In this document: positions 8,021 through 16,834 of the stretch, one piece after another | How positions within the stretch are numbered: position 1 is the stretch's first letter | How the letters are laid out: the number at the start of each line of letters is the position of its first letter | Source: JADJRH01 sp046351455 | GTDB lineage: Bacteria; Myxococcota_A; Polyangia; Polyangiales; Polyangiaceae | Reading direction: 5' to 3' | Assembly (NCBI GenBank): GCA_046351455.1 | Contig: JAXLYM010000016.1 | Coordinates: 124,001-188,000 of the forward strand | Length of the DNA: 64,000 nucleotides | The notes under the pieces: model-generated | The model's database searches: none | The model's input: the letters and a program-made list of their open reading frames with translations, nothing else | What the model was told of the DNA's origin: nothing | Position numbers and translations under genes: made by a program

Positions 8021-11000
8021 GATTTGGCTCGTTTGGTGCTGGGGCGCGCGGGCTTCTTGGGGGGAGTTGCCGCCGCTGGAGTCTTCTTTGCGGGCTTCGA
8101 ACGTGCAGCTTTCTTCGCTTTGGGCGGAGACTGGGGGGAGGCGGTCGCGGAGACCGTCGAGGTTGTCGTGACTGGCTCGGATGCGAAGGGCTGAGCTGGG
8201 GCGGAGAGTCGCTCCATCAAGAGGCGAGTCGGCTCGCGGACCTCAGGGGCCAGCGTGCGGAGAAGGAGCGGATTGCCGGCTCCCAGAATGCGGAGCGCTT
8301 CACGGAGAGGGAACCAGCGCTCGCCGAGGTCGGTTTCGTCCAGGAGAGTGACAGCGTCTGCGGCGTGGCCGGAGAGGGCGGCTTCTCGGAAGAAGAGGAG
8401 GAGCTCGTCCCAGACGTCTGTGTGCCAGTCGGGTGAGCCTTCTTTCAGGAATCGTCGAGCGAGCGGGGCGGCTTCCTCCCACTTCCCGAAGTGAGCCAAG
8501 ATTGTGGCAGCGGTGTGTGCAGCGCGCGGGTCGTCGGGGAGCAAGCGAAGGGCTTCTCTCGATGCGTGCTCCGTCTCCGCGGTGGTCTCATTTGCCAGGT
8601 AGAGATGCCATGCAAAATCGTTCCAGACTTGGCCGGTTGTGGGAGATAGCTCAGTGGCGCGCCGGTATGCACTGAATGCAGTCTGTTGGGCACCACTCAG
8701 GAAACGAGCGTTCCCAAGGAGGCTCCAGGTTCTGGCATCCTCTGGACGAAGGTCCACGGAGCGGAGGAATGCCTCTTCGGCTTCTGCATACTTCCCCATC
8801 TCACCCCGAACTTGACCGAGATCAGTCCAATAAGAGGCCTCTCCAGGTGCGAGATTCGCGGCCTGCAGATAGGCCTTCTCCGCCGCCTCGTTTTGTCGGA
8901 GGTGCCAAAAATAGAGTGCCCCCAACTCCCTCCACGTCTTTGGATCGTCATGCTGCAGCTCCAGCGCGCGACGATAAGCCTTCGCCGCCTCTTTCGCGTC
9001 GTTCCGGTGATGGGCGAGAAACCACCCCCAATGGCGCCATTTCGCAGGGGCGGCTTGTGGAGCGGCGACGGCTGCGCGGAAAGCGGCTTCCGCGTCGTCG
9101 AGTCGATTCGGGACTTCTGTCAGCATCAATGCGAGACGAGCAGCGGCATCCCCTCTCTCTTTATCAAGGTCCATGGCCTTTCGAAGGGCCCGCTCCGCCG
9201 CAGCGATCTGCCCTTCGTGGTGCAACAAATCACCATAAGCTAGCCAACCAAACGGCATCTCGCTCGGCGGGAGCACGGCAGCGAGGCGCGAAGAGGGGAA
9301 AGATTCTCCTTTCATCAATCGCGCGTCTGCCAGCGCAAAAGCCACTAGACAAGGCGCTTCCAGGACGATGGCTGCAGCTTTGACGTCGTCGAAGTTCTTG
9401 CCTTCTCGCCAGTCAACAGGCCACTCCACGTAACCCAATTGCGTCGCCCGTCGCAGGATCTCAGAAGTCGTCGGGCCCAGAAATTGTCCCCACTCGGCTC
9501 TCTCTTCTTGCAGGATGGAAAGCATGTCCTGGATCTGCGACTTGCGCAGTCTCCCCATTTGGGCGGCGGTCAAAGCCTTTTCCTCCTTGGAAAGGTTGAA
9601 CGACCCACCCAGAAGATCCGCAAACTCCTTTGCGCTCCAACCCTCGAATTTTATCGGGGCCGAAAGCACCGCTTCCCGAAGCTCTGCTGCTGCCTTGTGC
9701 CGATCGACAATGGGCTTCAGCCCCGCGTCGGCTCCGTCCAGTTCGATGATCTCCGCGATCTTGTCCCGTGTCTCCCGCTGCGCAGTGAGCGCATACACTG
9801 CCGCCCCCTCCAACGCCATTTTGAGTGGCTCTTCATCGACCGCCTCCGCGAACGCCAATGCGGACTCCGCAAACCGCATCCGTTCGTTCTTTCCCCGTGC
9901 GCCCTCCACGCCGCGGAGCGTCGTTCGCGCGTGCTCCCGCAGCTCCTCCCCCTCGTAGAGCATCTTCAGAAACTCCACGAGCCACACGAGCCTCCGCCGA
10001 ACACGACGGCTCGATCGCATCAGATACCAGATATTGAAGAACCGCTCCGCCACCTGGAATCCGGTCTTCGTCTCCGGTACGAATGGCACCTTCTCCACCA
10101 CCCCGTCCGACACCAACCTTGCGAGCTGCGAAGACGTGGCGTTGATGTCGAGGCGAGCCTCCCGCGCGACGTCGGCGGCGCTCGCAGGTTGCCAGTGGAG
10201 CGCCAGCGCGTGCACCACCCGCTGCGCCTGATCCGAGAGCGCCTCGAATCGATGCTTGTAGAGCGGCGTGCACTGATCCAGAAGCCTCTCCAGATCACTC
10301 CGCACGTCCCCCCCCGGGCTCGACGCCGTCACGCCGTGCAGCAACACCAACGTTCGCGGATTGCCGCCCGTCAGCAAGCGCAGCGCGCGCAGGCGGGCAG
10401 GCTCGCGATTCAACCACTCTTCGACCTGCGGAGTCTCGAAGACGCGCGACAACGTCAACAAGACCTCTCGGCACTCCGCGTCGTTCAAGCCGTGCAGGTG
10501 GTGCACGTGGAAGAAGTCGTAGAACGCCTTGCCGTAATCGTACGTCGTCTCGATGGCTGCAGCGCTCGTGCCGACCACACACAGCCTGTCTTGCGAAGAG
10601 AGCAGCTCGCGCAGCGTCCAGTGGTCCTTCTCCAGCCGGTCGAACAACATATCGATGTTGTCGAGGAGCAAGAGCAAACGCGCCCTCTGTCGCTTCGCCG
10701 TGCGGATGAGCACGTCGAGCGCGCGCGCCGCACGCTCCTTCTCCGGGCCGTCGGGGATCGCGTCCACCGCCGCGTCGAGGGCCTTCACCGCGTCGAGCTT
10801 TCCTCGGGCTTCGAGCGCGTCGCTCAGCGCGTCGACGCAGTTCAAATAGAAGTCGGAGAGCTGCGCGACATCGTATTGCTCCTCCGGGAAATTGAGGGGC
10901 AACCACGCGTCGCGCAGCACGGGGTCGTCGTCCACCAAGTGGCGGAGCCGCCGGAGCAACGTCGTCTTTCCCATCCCTCGCTGACCGACCACGAGGTGAT

Positions 11001-11160
11001 GTTGCACCGAGCCACCCGCGGCGACGCGCCTCAGATCCTGTTCGAAGAGCGCGAGCACATCGCGGCGCGCCACGAAGCCTAAAATAAGCTCTTCCTTGCT
11101 GAGCAGGTTCGGATTGAAGACCGCGGGCCCACGCAGAGGGCGCTGGAGGACGTCGTTCAA
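8017..11160 (-). CDS. large P-loop ATPase with winged-helix and TPR region (STAND/ORC-like)
   Basis: A 1047-aa protein. Residues about 30-290 form an ORC/archaeal-type ATPase: Walker A VGQRGMGKTTLLRRL, Walker B LLLLLDNIDMLF, sensor 1 VVGTSAAAIE. A winged-helix-like segment follows (DQAQRVVHALALHWQPASAADVAREARLD split over about 300-380), then a helical middle and at least six TPR units (about 650-930), ending in a Lys/Ala/Pro-rich basic tail. The layout resembles STAND regulators, in which a repeat sensor controls an ATPase switch. Its start overlaps the stop of the upstream ATPase gene by 4 bases (11157-11160), implying translational coupling. By eye the TPR-coding part is less GC-rich than its neighbours, compatible with acquisition. 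The function is unknown. Confidence 0.75.
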   Translation of the reverse strand: MNDVLQRPLRGPAVFNPNLLSKEELILGFVARRDVLALFEQDLRRVAAGGSVQHHLVVGQRGMGKTTLLRRLRHLVDDDPVLRDAWLPLNFPEEQYDVAQLSDFYLNCVDALSDALEARGKLDAVKALDAAVDAIPDGPEKERAARALDVLIRTAKRQRARLLLLLDNIDMLFDRLEKDHWTLRELLSSQDRLCVVGTSAAAIETTYDYGKAFYDFFHVHHLHGLNDAECREVLLTLSRVFETPQVEEWLNREPARLRALRLLTGGNPRTLVLLHGVTASSPGGDVRSDLERLLDQCTPLYKHRFEALSDQAQRVVHALALHWQPASAADVAREARLDINATSSQLARLVSDGVVEKVPFVPETKTGFQVAERFFNIWYLMRSSRRVRRRLVWLVEFLKMLYEGEELREHARTTLRGVEGARGKNERMRFAESALAFAEAVDEEPLKMALEGAAVYALTAQRETRDKIAEIIELDGADAGLKPIVDRHKAAAELREAVLSAPIKFEGWSAKEFADLLGGSFNLSKEEKALTAAQMGRLRKSQIQDMLSILQEERAEWGQFLGPTTSEILRRATQLGYVEWPVDWREGKNFDDVKAAAIVLEAPCLVAFALADARLMKGESFPSSRLAAVLPPSEMPFGWLAYGDLLHHEGQIAAAERALRKAMDLDKERGDAAARLALMLTEVPNRLDDAEAAFRAAVAAPQAAPAKWRHWGWFLAHHRNDAKEAAKAYRRALELQHDDPKTWRELGALYFWHLRQNEAAEKAYLQAANLAPGEASYWTDLGQVRGEMGKYAEAEEAFLRSVDLRPEDARTWSLLGNARFLSGAQQTAFSAYRRATELSPTTGQVWNDFAWHLYLANETTAETEHASREALRLLPDDPRAAHTAATILAHFGKWEEAAPLARRFLKEGSPDWHTDVWDELLLFFREAALSGHAADAVTLLDETDLGERWFPLREALRILGAGNPLLLRTLAPEVREPTRLLMERLSAPAQPFASEPVTTTSTVSATASPQSPPKAKKAARSKPAKKTPAAATPPKKPARPSTKRAKS

Positions 11161-12353
11161 GGCATCACCCGACGGAGCCAGAAGTCCCGCAACATCGAAG
11201 ATCGAAACGCGACGCGCCCCTCGTGCTCGATGAGGTAGCCGTCGCTGCGGAGCACGTCGAGCAGCTCGTGAAGGCGCGCCTCACGCTCGCGCGGCTCCTG
11301 CACATGACGAGAGAGGACACCGAGCAGCGTGCTTCGAGTGACGCCGCTCGGATCCTTCGCCGCGGCGTGGAGGATCTCCACGGCTTGTCCGTCCTCGGGC
11401 GGGCCCAGCTCCTCGTGCAGCCGCTGCTTCCAGTAGTCGAAATAGGCCCTGTGCGCAGGGTCCATGAGCGACTCGTAGGCGGCGTCCACGTCCTCCACCG
11501 TCGGCTGCGTGAGGGTGCGGAGAAAGCCTTTGCGGATCTCCGAAAAGAGGAGCTGCAAGTGATACGGGATGAGCCAGCCCGCTCTCTGGCAGATGCGACT
11601 CCGCACCTCTGGAGAGAGGGCGATCTTCGCGCTGGCCGCGAGGTCTTGAAGGAGCGCATCGGCGGTGTCCGGGGAGAAGGCGCCGAAATCCGTGTAGACG
11701 TAGAGATCGTTGATCGTGTCGCCGAGGTTCCGCCGGCGAGCCACGGTGTCGAGGCCGATCGATCCCGCGAGCAGCCACCGCACGTGATCGCCTGATTTCA
11801 TGTCCGTGCGGACGTTTCGAAACCAGTTGAGGAAGTGCCGCGCGCGGTTGCCGGTAGGGTCCTGTTTGAGCAGCGAGAGCACGAAGATGGGCAGCTCGTC
11901 GATGAGGAGAAGCCACCGCTCCGGACCGCGGCCGAACGCGCTGAGGAGAGCCTCGCTGAGCTGCGCCCACTGCTGTTCGGCCTGCTCGCCGAGCTCCACA
12001 GAAGCGCCGAAGAGCCCCACCTTCTTCACGCTCTTGAAGAGGCGACCGAGAGGGCTCTTCGCGATCGCCGCGATCACCTTCCGCGCAGGCTTGTGATCCT
12101 TGACGCAGTCATAGAGCTTCTGCGCAAAGGCCAGCTCGTTCGGAGCGTCCGCGACGCTCACGTACGTCGGGAGGAACTGCCGCTCTGCCGCGCCGTCGAG
12201 GAGGCGATACATGAGCGATGTCTTCCCCACCCGACGCGGCGCCAGGAGGAGGATGTTGTCCGTCTCCAGCCGGCTCCACATGTCGTTGATCTCGCGCGAC
12301 CGGTTGAAGAAGTCGCCGCCCCGGACCGGCTTTCCCACCACGTTGGCTGCCAT
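11157..12353 (-). CDS. archaeal-type P-loop ATPase with C-terminal winged helix
   Basis: A 398-aa ATPase: GDFFNRSREINDMW motif, Walker A APRRVGKTSLM, Walker B WLLLIDELPIFV, sensor 1 LLAGSIGLD, and a C-terminal winged-helix-like segment (LLGVLSRHVQ ... LLDVLRSDGYLIEHEGRVAF). It belongs to the broad archaeal ATPase/ATPase_2 group, often single-gene mobile or defence-linked NTPases with unclear roles. The ATG at 12353 is preferred; in-frame TTG codons at 12371/12368 lie inside a palindrome. It is first in a two-gene operon with the TPR-ATPase. Whether they form one complex is inference. Confidence 0.75.
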   Translation of the reverse strand: MAANVVGKPVRGGDFFNRSREINDMWSRLETDNILLLAPRRVGKTSLMYRLLDGAAERQFLPTYVSVADAPNELAFAQKLYDCVKDHKPARKVIAAIAKSPLGRLFKSVKKVGLFGASVELGEQAEQQWAQLSEALLSAFGRGPERWLLLIDELPIFVLSLLKQDPTGNRARHFLNWFRNVRTDMKSGDHVRWLLAGSIGLDTVARRRNLGDTINDLYVYTDFGAFSPDTADALLQDLAASAKIALSPEVRSRICQRAGWLIPYHLQLLFSEIRKGFLRTLTQPTVEDVDAAYESLMDPAHRAYFDYWKQRLHEELGPPEDGQAVEILHAAAKDPSGVTRSTLLGVLSRHVQEPREREARLHELLDVLRSDGYLIEHEGRVAFRSSMLRDFWLRRVMP

Positions 12354-12362
12354 GGCGGCACC

Positions 12363-12382
12363 GTACAACAAAAATGTTGTAC
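12363..12382. promoter_or_regulatory. 20-bp palindrome at the head of the two-ATPase operon
   Basis: GTACAACA and TGTTGTAC are perfect 8-base inverted arms around AAAA, ending 10 bases before the ATG at 12353. An AT-rich site in GC-rich DNA just before a start codon is a typical place for an autoregulatory operator. No recognised regulator gene adjoins it; the winged helix of either ATPase is one possible ligand. Confidence 0.55.
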
Positions 12383-12504
12383 ATCAAGTTTGTTTTACGA
12401 TGACGCTCGAATCCCGCCGCGACCGGACGCAAGCCTTCGGCGCATGCAAGGTTCCGTCGCAAATTGGGGCCTGCTCCCCGGAGGCATCGATATGATGTGG
12501 CCCC

Positions 12505-14247
12505 ATGCGGCGAGCCATCGAAGAGAGAGCGGTCCTCGGTCGACGGTGCGGTGCGGCGCTGTTCGTGGCGGTCTTCGGGCTTTCGGCGTGCGGGGTCGTC
12601 GTGGTCGACACGTCGGGCAGCGCGACCGCGGGGGCGGGCGGCGGCGGGGCCGGCGGAGGCGGCGGACAGACCGTCACGACGACGAGCGAAGAGCCGCATT
12701 GCGACTGCGAGACCGACGGCCAGTGTGAGCCGGGCCAGCACTGCAATGGGTGCGAATGTCTCTTCGAATGCTCGGAATTCGAGCCCTGCCCGGAGGGGCT
12801 CCTCTGCTGCAACTGGAACTGCGCGGACCTCTCGAACGATCCGATGAACTGCGGCGGCTGCGGGGTCGAGTGCCAGTCTCCGCACGCGAATCCGGTCTGC
12901 GAAAACGGCCTCTGCGGCATCTCCGGGTGCGACGAGGCTGGCTATTCGGACTGCGACGGAGATCCGACGAACGGCTGCGAGACCCTCGGGACGTGCCTGT
13001 GCGTGCCGGGGGAGATCTTGCCGTGTTACGACGGGCCCGCGGGCACGCAGGGGGTCGGCGCTTGCATCGGCGGCATGCATCCGTGCCTGAACGGGTCGGC
13101 TTTCGGCGACTGCCAAGGTGAGGTGTTGCCCTCCACGGATGTGTGCAACGGCGTCGACGACGACTGCGATGGCGTCGTCGATCCGCAAGACTTGGATGGG
13201 GACGGATTCACGATCTGCGACGGCGATTGCTGCGATTCGCCCGCGTGCGCTGCCTACCCCGCGGAGGTGAACCCCGGCGCCTTCGAATACCCCGCGAACA
13301 GAATCGACGACGATTGCGATCCGGCGACTCCCGACGACCAGCCTTATCCGGACTGCAGCGGCGCGCCGCTCGTCACGCCGACCTTCGCGGGGGCGCTGGC
13401 GCAGGCGATGGATCTATGTGTATTCACGACGGAGGAGCCTCCCCTCCCCCAGAAGAAATGGGGCGTGATCAGCGCTGGATTGACGCTCGCGGACGGCACC
13501 TCTGCGCCCCTGGACGTGCAGGTGGGGGTGCTCGCGAGCTACGGAGTCAACGGAGCGCCGAAGATCGGCTCGACGATGGCCGCGCTCTCCACCGGCACGG
13601 CGCGGGACGAGGACGATCCGGGGCACGTGTACCCGCAGAACGGGCCGGAGCCGAACCAGATCGGCAACTTCAACGCGATGACGCTCTCCGCGCTGCCGGC
13701 CGATTTCGTGGCGGCGGGCGGCGATCTGTCTCCGGGCAACTGCGCTCCTTACCAGACGCCTCTCCCGGCGATGGTCAACGACTCGGTCAGCCTGAAATTG
13801 CGGATCCGGGCGCCCACGAACGCCGGGAGCTTCTCGATCCGCTACGGCTTCTATACCGCGGAGTCGCCCGAGAACGTCTGTTCGGAATACAACGACTTCT
13901 TCGTCGCGCTGCTGGACAGTCAGGCGCCCGGGATCCCCGCGGACAAGAACATCGCGTTCGACGCCGTGGGCGATCCGATCTCGGTGAACAGCGCGCATTT
14001 CGACGTGTGCGCGGTGTGCCCGGGCGGCACCTGGCTGCTCGAAGGGACCGGGATGGGCGGCTGGGGCGGCATCCTGTACGACGGGGCCGCGACTGGCTGG
14101 TTGCAGCAGGACGCGCCGGTGGTGCCTGGAGAGACGATCGAGCTGCGATTCCTGGTTTGGGACGCGGTCGACGGGAGCGTGGACTCGCTGGTGCTCCTCG
14201 ACGGCTTTCGCTGGCACCTCGTCAATCACATGGGCCCCGGTCCGTGA
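12505..14247 (+). CDS. Cys-rich lipoprotein with MopE-type metal-binding motifs and a choice-of-anchor-L-like domain
   Basis: A 580-aa surface lipoprotein (lipobox FGLSAC). After a Gly-rich linker comes a Cys-rich region (about 60-160) with EGF-like spacing. It is followed by CNGVDDDCDGVVDPQ and VNPGAFEYPANRIDDDCD, the repeated Asp/Asn pattern of MopE-type copper/calcium-binding modules. The C-terminal 300 residues (with YGFYTAESPENVCSEYNDFFVA) resemble the choice-of-anchor L beta domain of secreted myxobacterial proteins. A role in metal binding or adhesion outside the cell is likely; the ligand cannot be read. No strong ribosome-binding site precedes the ATG. Confidence 0.75.
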   Translation: MRRAIEERAVLGRRCGAALFVAVFGLSACGVVVVDTSGSATAGAGGGGAGGGGGQTVTTTSEEPHCDCETDGQCEPGQHCNGCECLFECSEFEPCPEGLLCCNWNCADLSNDPMNCGGCGVECQSPHANPVCENGLCGISGCDEAGYSDCDGDPTNGCETLGTCLCVPGEILPCYDGPAGTQGVGACIGGMHPCLNGSAFGDCQGEVLPSTDVCNGVDDDCDGVVDPQDLDGDGFTICDGDCCDSPACAAYPAEVNPGAFEYPANRIDDDCDPATPDDQPYPDCSGAPLVTPTFAGALAQAMDLCVFTTEEPPLPQKKWGVISAGLTLADGTSAPLDVQVGVLASYGVNGAPKIGSTMAALSTGTARDEDDPGHVYPQNGPEPNQIGNFNAMTLSALPADFVAAGGDLSPGNCAPYQTPLPAMVNDSVSLKLRIRAPTNAGSFSIRYGFYTAESPENVCSEYNDFFVALLDSQAPGIPADKNIAFDAVGDPISVNSAHFDVCAVCPGGTWLLEGTGMGGWGGILYDGAATGWLQQDAPVVPGETIELRFLVWDAVDGSVDSLVLLDGFRWHLVNHMGPGP

Positions 14248-14288
14248 TCGGGTGTCGATCCGCGCGAGCGTCGGTGTAGGATGCGCGC

Positions 14289-15557
14289 GTGAAGACGGGA
14301 CGACCCAGCCTATCGCCGGGGCTCGCGTGGGCGCTCGCGCTGACCGCGACGTTCACGATGTCGGTGAGCTACGTCGATCGGCAGACGCTCGCGGCGCTGG
14401 CCCCGACCGTCACGCGGGAGCTCGGCATCGACGAGACGTCGTACGGCCTTCTCTTGTCGGCGTTTTCGGTCGCGTACCTCGTGGGGTCGCCGCTCGCGGG
14501 GCGCCTCGTGGACGCGGTCGGCGCGCGGCGCGGGCTCCTCGGCGCGGTGCTCGTGTGGTCCGTCGTGGCGGGGTTGCACGCGCTGGTGCCGAGCTTCGCG
14601 ATCCTGTTCACGCTGCGCATCGCCCTCGGCCTCGCGGAGGCGCCGAGCTTTCCGGGCGCCGCACAGACCGTCCACCGCGCGCTGCCGCCGGGGGAGCGCG
14701 CGCGCGGGCTCGGTATCCTGTTCACGGGCAGCTCGTTCGGCGCCATGGTCGCGCCCAAGCTGGCGGCCTTCTTCAACGAGCGCTTCGGGTGGCGCGCGGC
14801 GTTCCTCGGCTCGGCGCTCGTGGGCCTCGTGTGGGTGCCTCTCTGGGTGGCGCTGGCCTTCCGCAAAGACGCCGACAGCGTGTTCGAGGTGCGCAAAGAG
14901 AAGGCCTCGGAGCCTGCGTTTCGCGTGCGGGACGTGCTCGCGAGCAAGGCCGTCTTGCGCGGCGTGGTCCTCATCCTGAGCTGCGCGCCGCTGCTCGGGT
15001 TCCACTTCAACTGGCTGTCGAAGATGCTGGATCGCCGCTTTCACACGACGCAGGCGGAGATTGGCAATCTCCTGATCTTGCCGCCGCTCCTCTACGACGC
15101 GGGCGCGGTCATCTTCGGGAGCCTGGGGACGCGGCAAATCAAGTCGAACCCGGACAGTGACGATCCGCCGTACGGCCTCATCGTGGTGGCGACGCTGTTC
15201 GTGATGGCGGGGCTCGCGGTGCCGCTCTGCCAATCACCGTGGCCCGCGATGGTGGCGACCGGCCTCTCGATGGCGGGCGGAGGAGGCCTGTACGGACTCG
15301 GCACCAGCGACACGCTGCGCCGCGTCTCCCCGCGCGGGTTGTCGCTCGCGGGCGGGATTCTGGCGGCGGCGCAGTCCCTGGCGCTCATCATCTCGAACCC
15401 GCTCATCGGAGAGTCGGTGAAGCGGACTGGCAGTTACACGCCGACGATCCTCGTCCTGGCGATGCTGCATTTACCGGGGTTGACAGCGTGGATCTTGATC
15501 AAGGCCCCTCCGGTGCACCGGGTGCCGGAGGAGGCGGAGGTCGAGGTGCCGAGTTAG
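14289..15557 (+). CDS. MFS transporter
   Basis: A 422-aa inner-membrane protein with 12 predicted hydrophobic segments. The N-terminal pattern SYVDRQTLAALAPTVTREL and the loop 2-3 motif GRLVDAVGARRG fit the anion:cation symporter (hexuronate/glucarate) branch of the major facilitator superfamily. The GTG start has AGGA 7 bases upstream. Substrate prediction is not safe: no catabolic genes adjoin it. It begins 41 bases after the MopE-like lipoprotein gene, so read-through is possible. Confidence 0.82.
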   Translation: MKTGRPSLSPGLAWALALTATFTMSVSYVDRQTLAALAPTVTRELGIDETSYGLLLSAFSVAYLVGSPLAGRLVDAVGARRGLLGAVLVWSVVAGLHALVPSFAILFTLRIALGLAEAPSFPGAAQTVHRALPPGERARGLGILFTGSSFGAMVAPKLAAFFNERFGWRAAFLGSALVGLVWVPLWVALAFRKDADSVFEVRKEKASEPAFRVRDVLASKAVLRGVVLILSCAPLLGFHFNWLSKMLDRRFHTTQAEIGNLLILPPLLYDAGAVIFGSLGTRQIKSNPDSDDPPYGLIVVATLFVMAGLAVPLCQSPWPAMVATGLSMAGGGGLYGLGTSDTLRRVSPRGLSLAGGILAAAQSLALIISNPLIGESVKRTGSYTPTILVLAMLHLPGLTAWILIKAPPVHRVPEEAEVEVPS

Positions 15558-15606
15558 AGCGAGGCTCACCGCGGAATGGACTCGCACCCAGCGCACGCGA
15601 CGCGAG

Positions 15607-15644
15607 CGGGGGAGTGATACGAGGGGGCGGAGCCCCCTTGTAAA
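15607..15644 (-). repeat. dispersed intergenic repeat, element A, copy 2
   Basis: A minus-strand copy of the 38-40-base element with the same 7-bp hairpin (AGGGGGC/GCCCCCT), between the convergent MFS and Cys-rich lipoprotein genes. No element B is seen beside it. Confidence 0.7.
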
Positions 15645-15694
15645 GCCCCCCAAAAGCGTCTGTCTGCCTGTGCTCGTAGCGGCGTGAGCCAGGT

Positions 15695-16162
15695 CTAGTT
15701 CGCGCAGAGGGAGGCACACTCCGCGGCGTCGCGGAAGCGGACGTCGCACGCGACCTCGCGGTGCGGGTGGATCTGCTTGTAGCAAGCATCCGCCGCGGCC
15801 TTGTCGCCGTAGCAATAGTCGCAGCTCCCGCCGGGGCCGACCTCCGTACAGAGCTGGGTGTTCGAGCACATTGGGGAGTCGACACAGCTGTCGGTACCGC
15901 CGCTGCTCTTGACGCCGAAATCGGCGTCTTCGAGGAGGCAGTCTGCGCAGACCGTGCCTGTGTCCTGGATGCGGGCCCCGCACGTCTCCCGGCACGTGTC
16001 GGCGCTCTCTTGACTACAGACGTCGCCGACCGTCGGGTCCGAAGGCTCTTTGATCGTGCACAAGGATACACACCGTGGATCGTCGGCGGCGCCGCCTCCA
16101 CAGGCGGAGATCATCAGGGCCAGCGGCGCGACGAGGAACACCAGGGCAGAGAGGTTTCGCAT
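15695..16162 (-). CDS. Cys-rich lipoprotein, unknown function
   Basis: A 155-aa protein from the ATG at 16162: signal LSALVFLVAPLALMISAC, then a mature part with about sixteen further Cys, many in CxxxC or CxxC spacing. This suggests a disulfide-stabilised or metal-binding exported domain. The first ORF codon, at 16177, would add five residues before the signal and is less likely. No family recognised. Confidence 0.65.
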   Translation of the reverse strand: MRNLSALVFLVAPLALMISACGGGAADDPRCVSLCTIKEPSDPTVGDVCSQESADTCRETCGARIQDTGTVCADCLLEDADFGVKSSGGTDSCVDSPMCSNTQLCTEVGPGGSCDYCYGDKAAADACYKQIHPHREVACDVRFRDAAECASLCAN

Positions 16163-16268
16163 GAGCGCCCCCGTCACACGGCGGACGCGGCGCCACCAGA
16201 TCGGAGCACAATCGCCGCTGCGTGCTTCATTTTCGTGGCTCGCCGCCGCGCGGGAAGAGCCCGCGAGA

Positions 16269-16745
16269 TCAGGGGGCGCGATCCAGCGTGACGAACGTGA
16301 CGCCGGGTGTCTGGCCGGGGCGGCGCTCCGTCTCGATGAAGCCTGTCCGGTCCAGGTGAAACACCGTGTCTCCGGGCACGTCCAGGTCCACCTCCGTGAG
16401 ATAGATCCGCGTCGCGAGGGGGAGCGCCAGGCGGAAAATCTCGGCCCCTCCGATCACGCGCGGCTCCGGGTCCGTGGCGCGCGCCAGGGAGATGGCCTGT
16501 TCCAGCGTCGTCACGACCTCACACCCCGGCGCGGAAAACGTGGGGTCGCGGGAGATCACGATGTTGCGGCGGCCTTCGAGCGGGCGGCGCGTCTCTTCGT
16601 AGGTGCGGCGACCCATGAGGATCGCGTGGCCCATCGTCATGTCCCTGAAGAAGCGGAGATCCTCGGGCAGATGCCAGGGGACCTTTCCGGCGGCGCCGAT
16701 GACACCGTTCTTGCCGACCGCGAGCACGAACACGAGAGGCTCCAT
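16269..16745 (-). CDS. folA: dihydrofolate reductase
   Basis: A 158-aa enzyme of normal length for bacterial DHFR, which makes tetrahydrofolate with NADPH. Diagnostic segments are VGKNGVIGAAGKVPWHLPEDL (catalytic Asp after LPE), the NADPH-binding MGRRTYEE, NIVISRD and VIGGAEIF (the GG pair). The ATG at 16745 has AAGGAG about 5 bases upstream and is preferred to the GTG one codon earlier. It lies directly downstream of the rtcR-like gene on the same strand with only a 70-base tandem-repeat gap. No thyA is seen beside it. Confidence 0.93.
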   Translation of the reverse strand: MEPLVFVLAVGKNGVIGAAGKVPWHLPEDLRFFRDMTMGHAILMGRRTYEETRRPLEGRRNIVISRDPTFSAPGCEVVTTLEQAISLARATDPEPRVIGGAEIFRLALPLATRIYLTEVDLDVPGDTVFHLDRTGFIETERRPGQTPGVTFVTLDRAP

Positions 16746-16768
16746 CACGACTCCTTGTCTATCACGGG

Positions 16769-16834
16769 GGCAGAGAGTTTCACGACGGCAGAGTCTGTCA
16801 CGTTGGCAGAGTCTGTCAGCGGGGCAGACGGAAC
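16769..16834. repeat. 18-bp tandem repeats between the rtcR-like gene and folA
   Basis: GGCAGA recurs at 16769, 16787, 16805 and 16823, exactly 18 bases apart; the fullest unit is GGCAGAGTCTGTCACGTT. The last unit runs into the final codons of the regulator gene, and its stop codon (16816-16818) lies inside the array. Confidence 0.75.
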
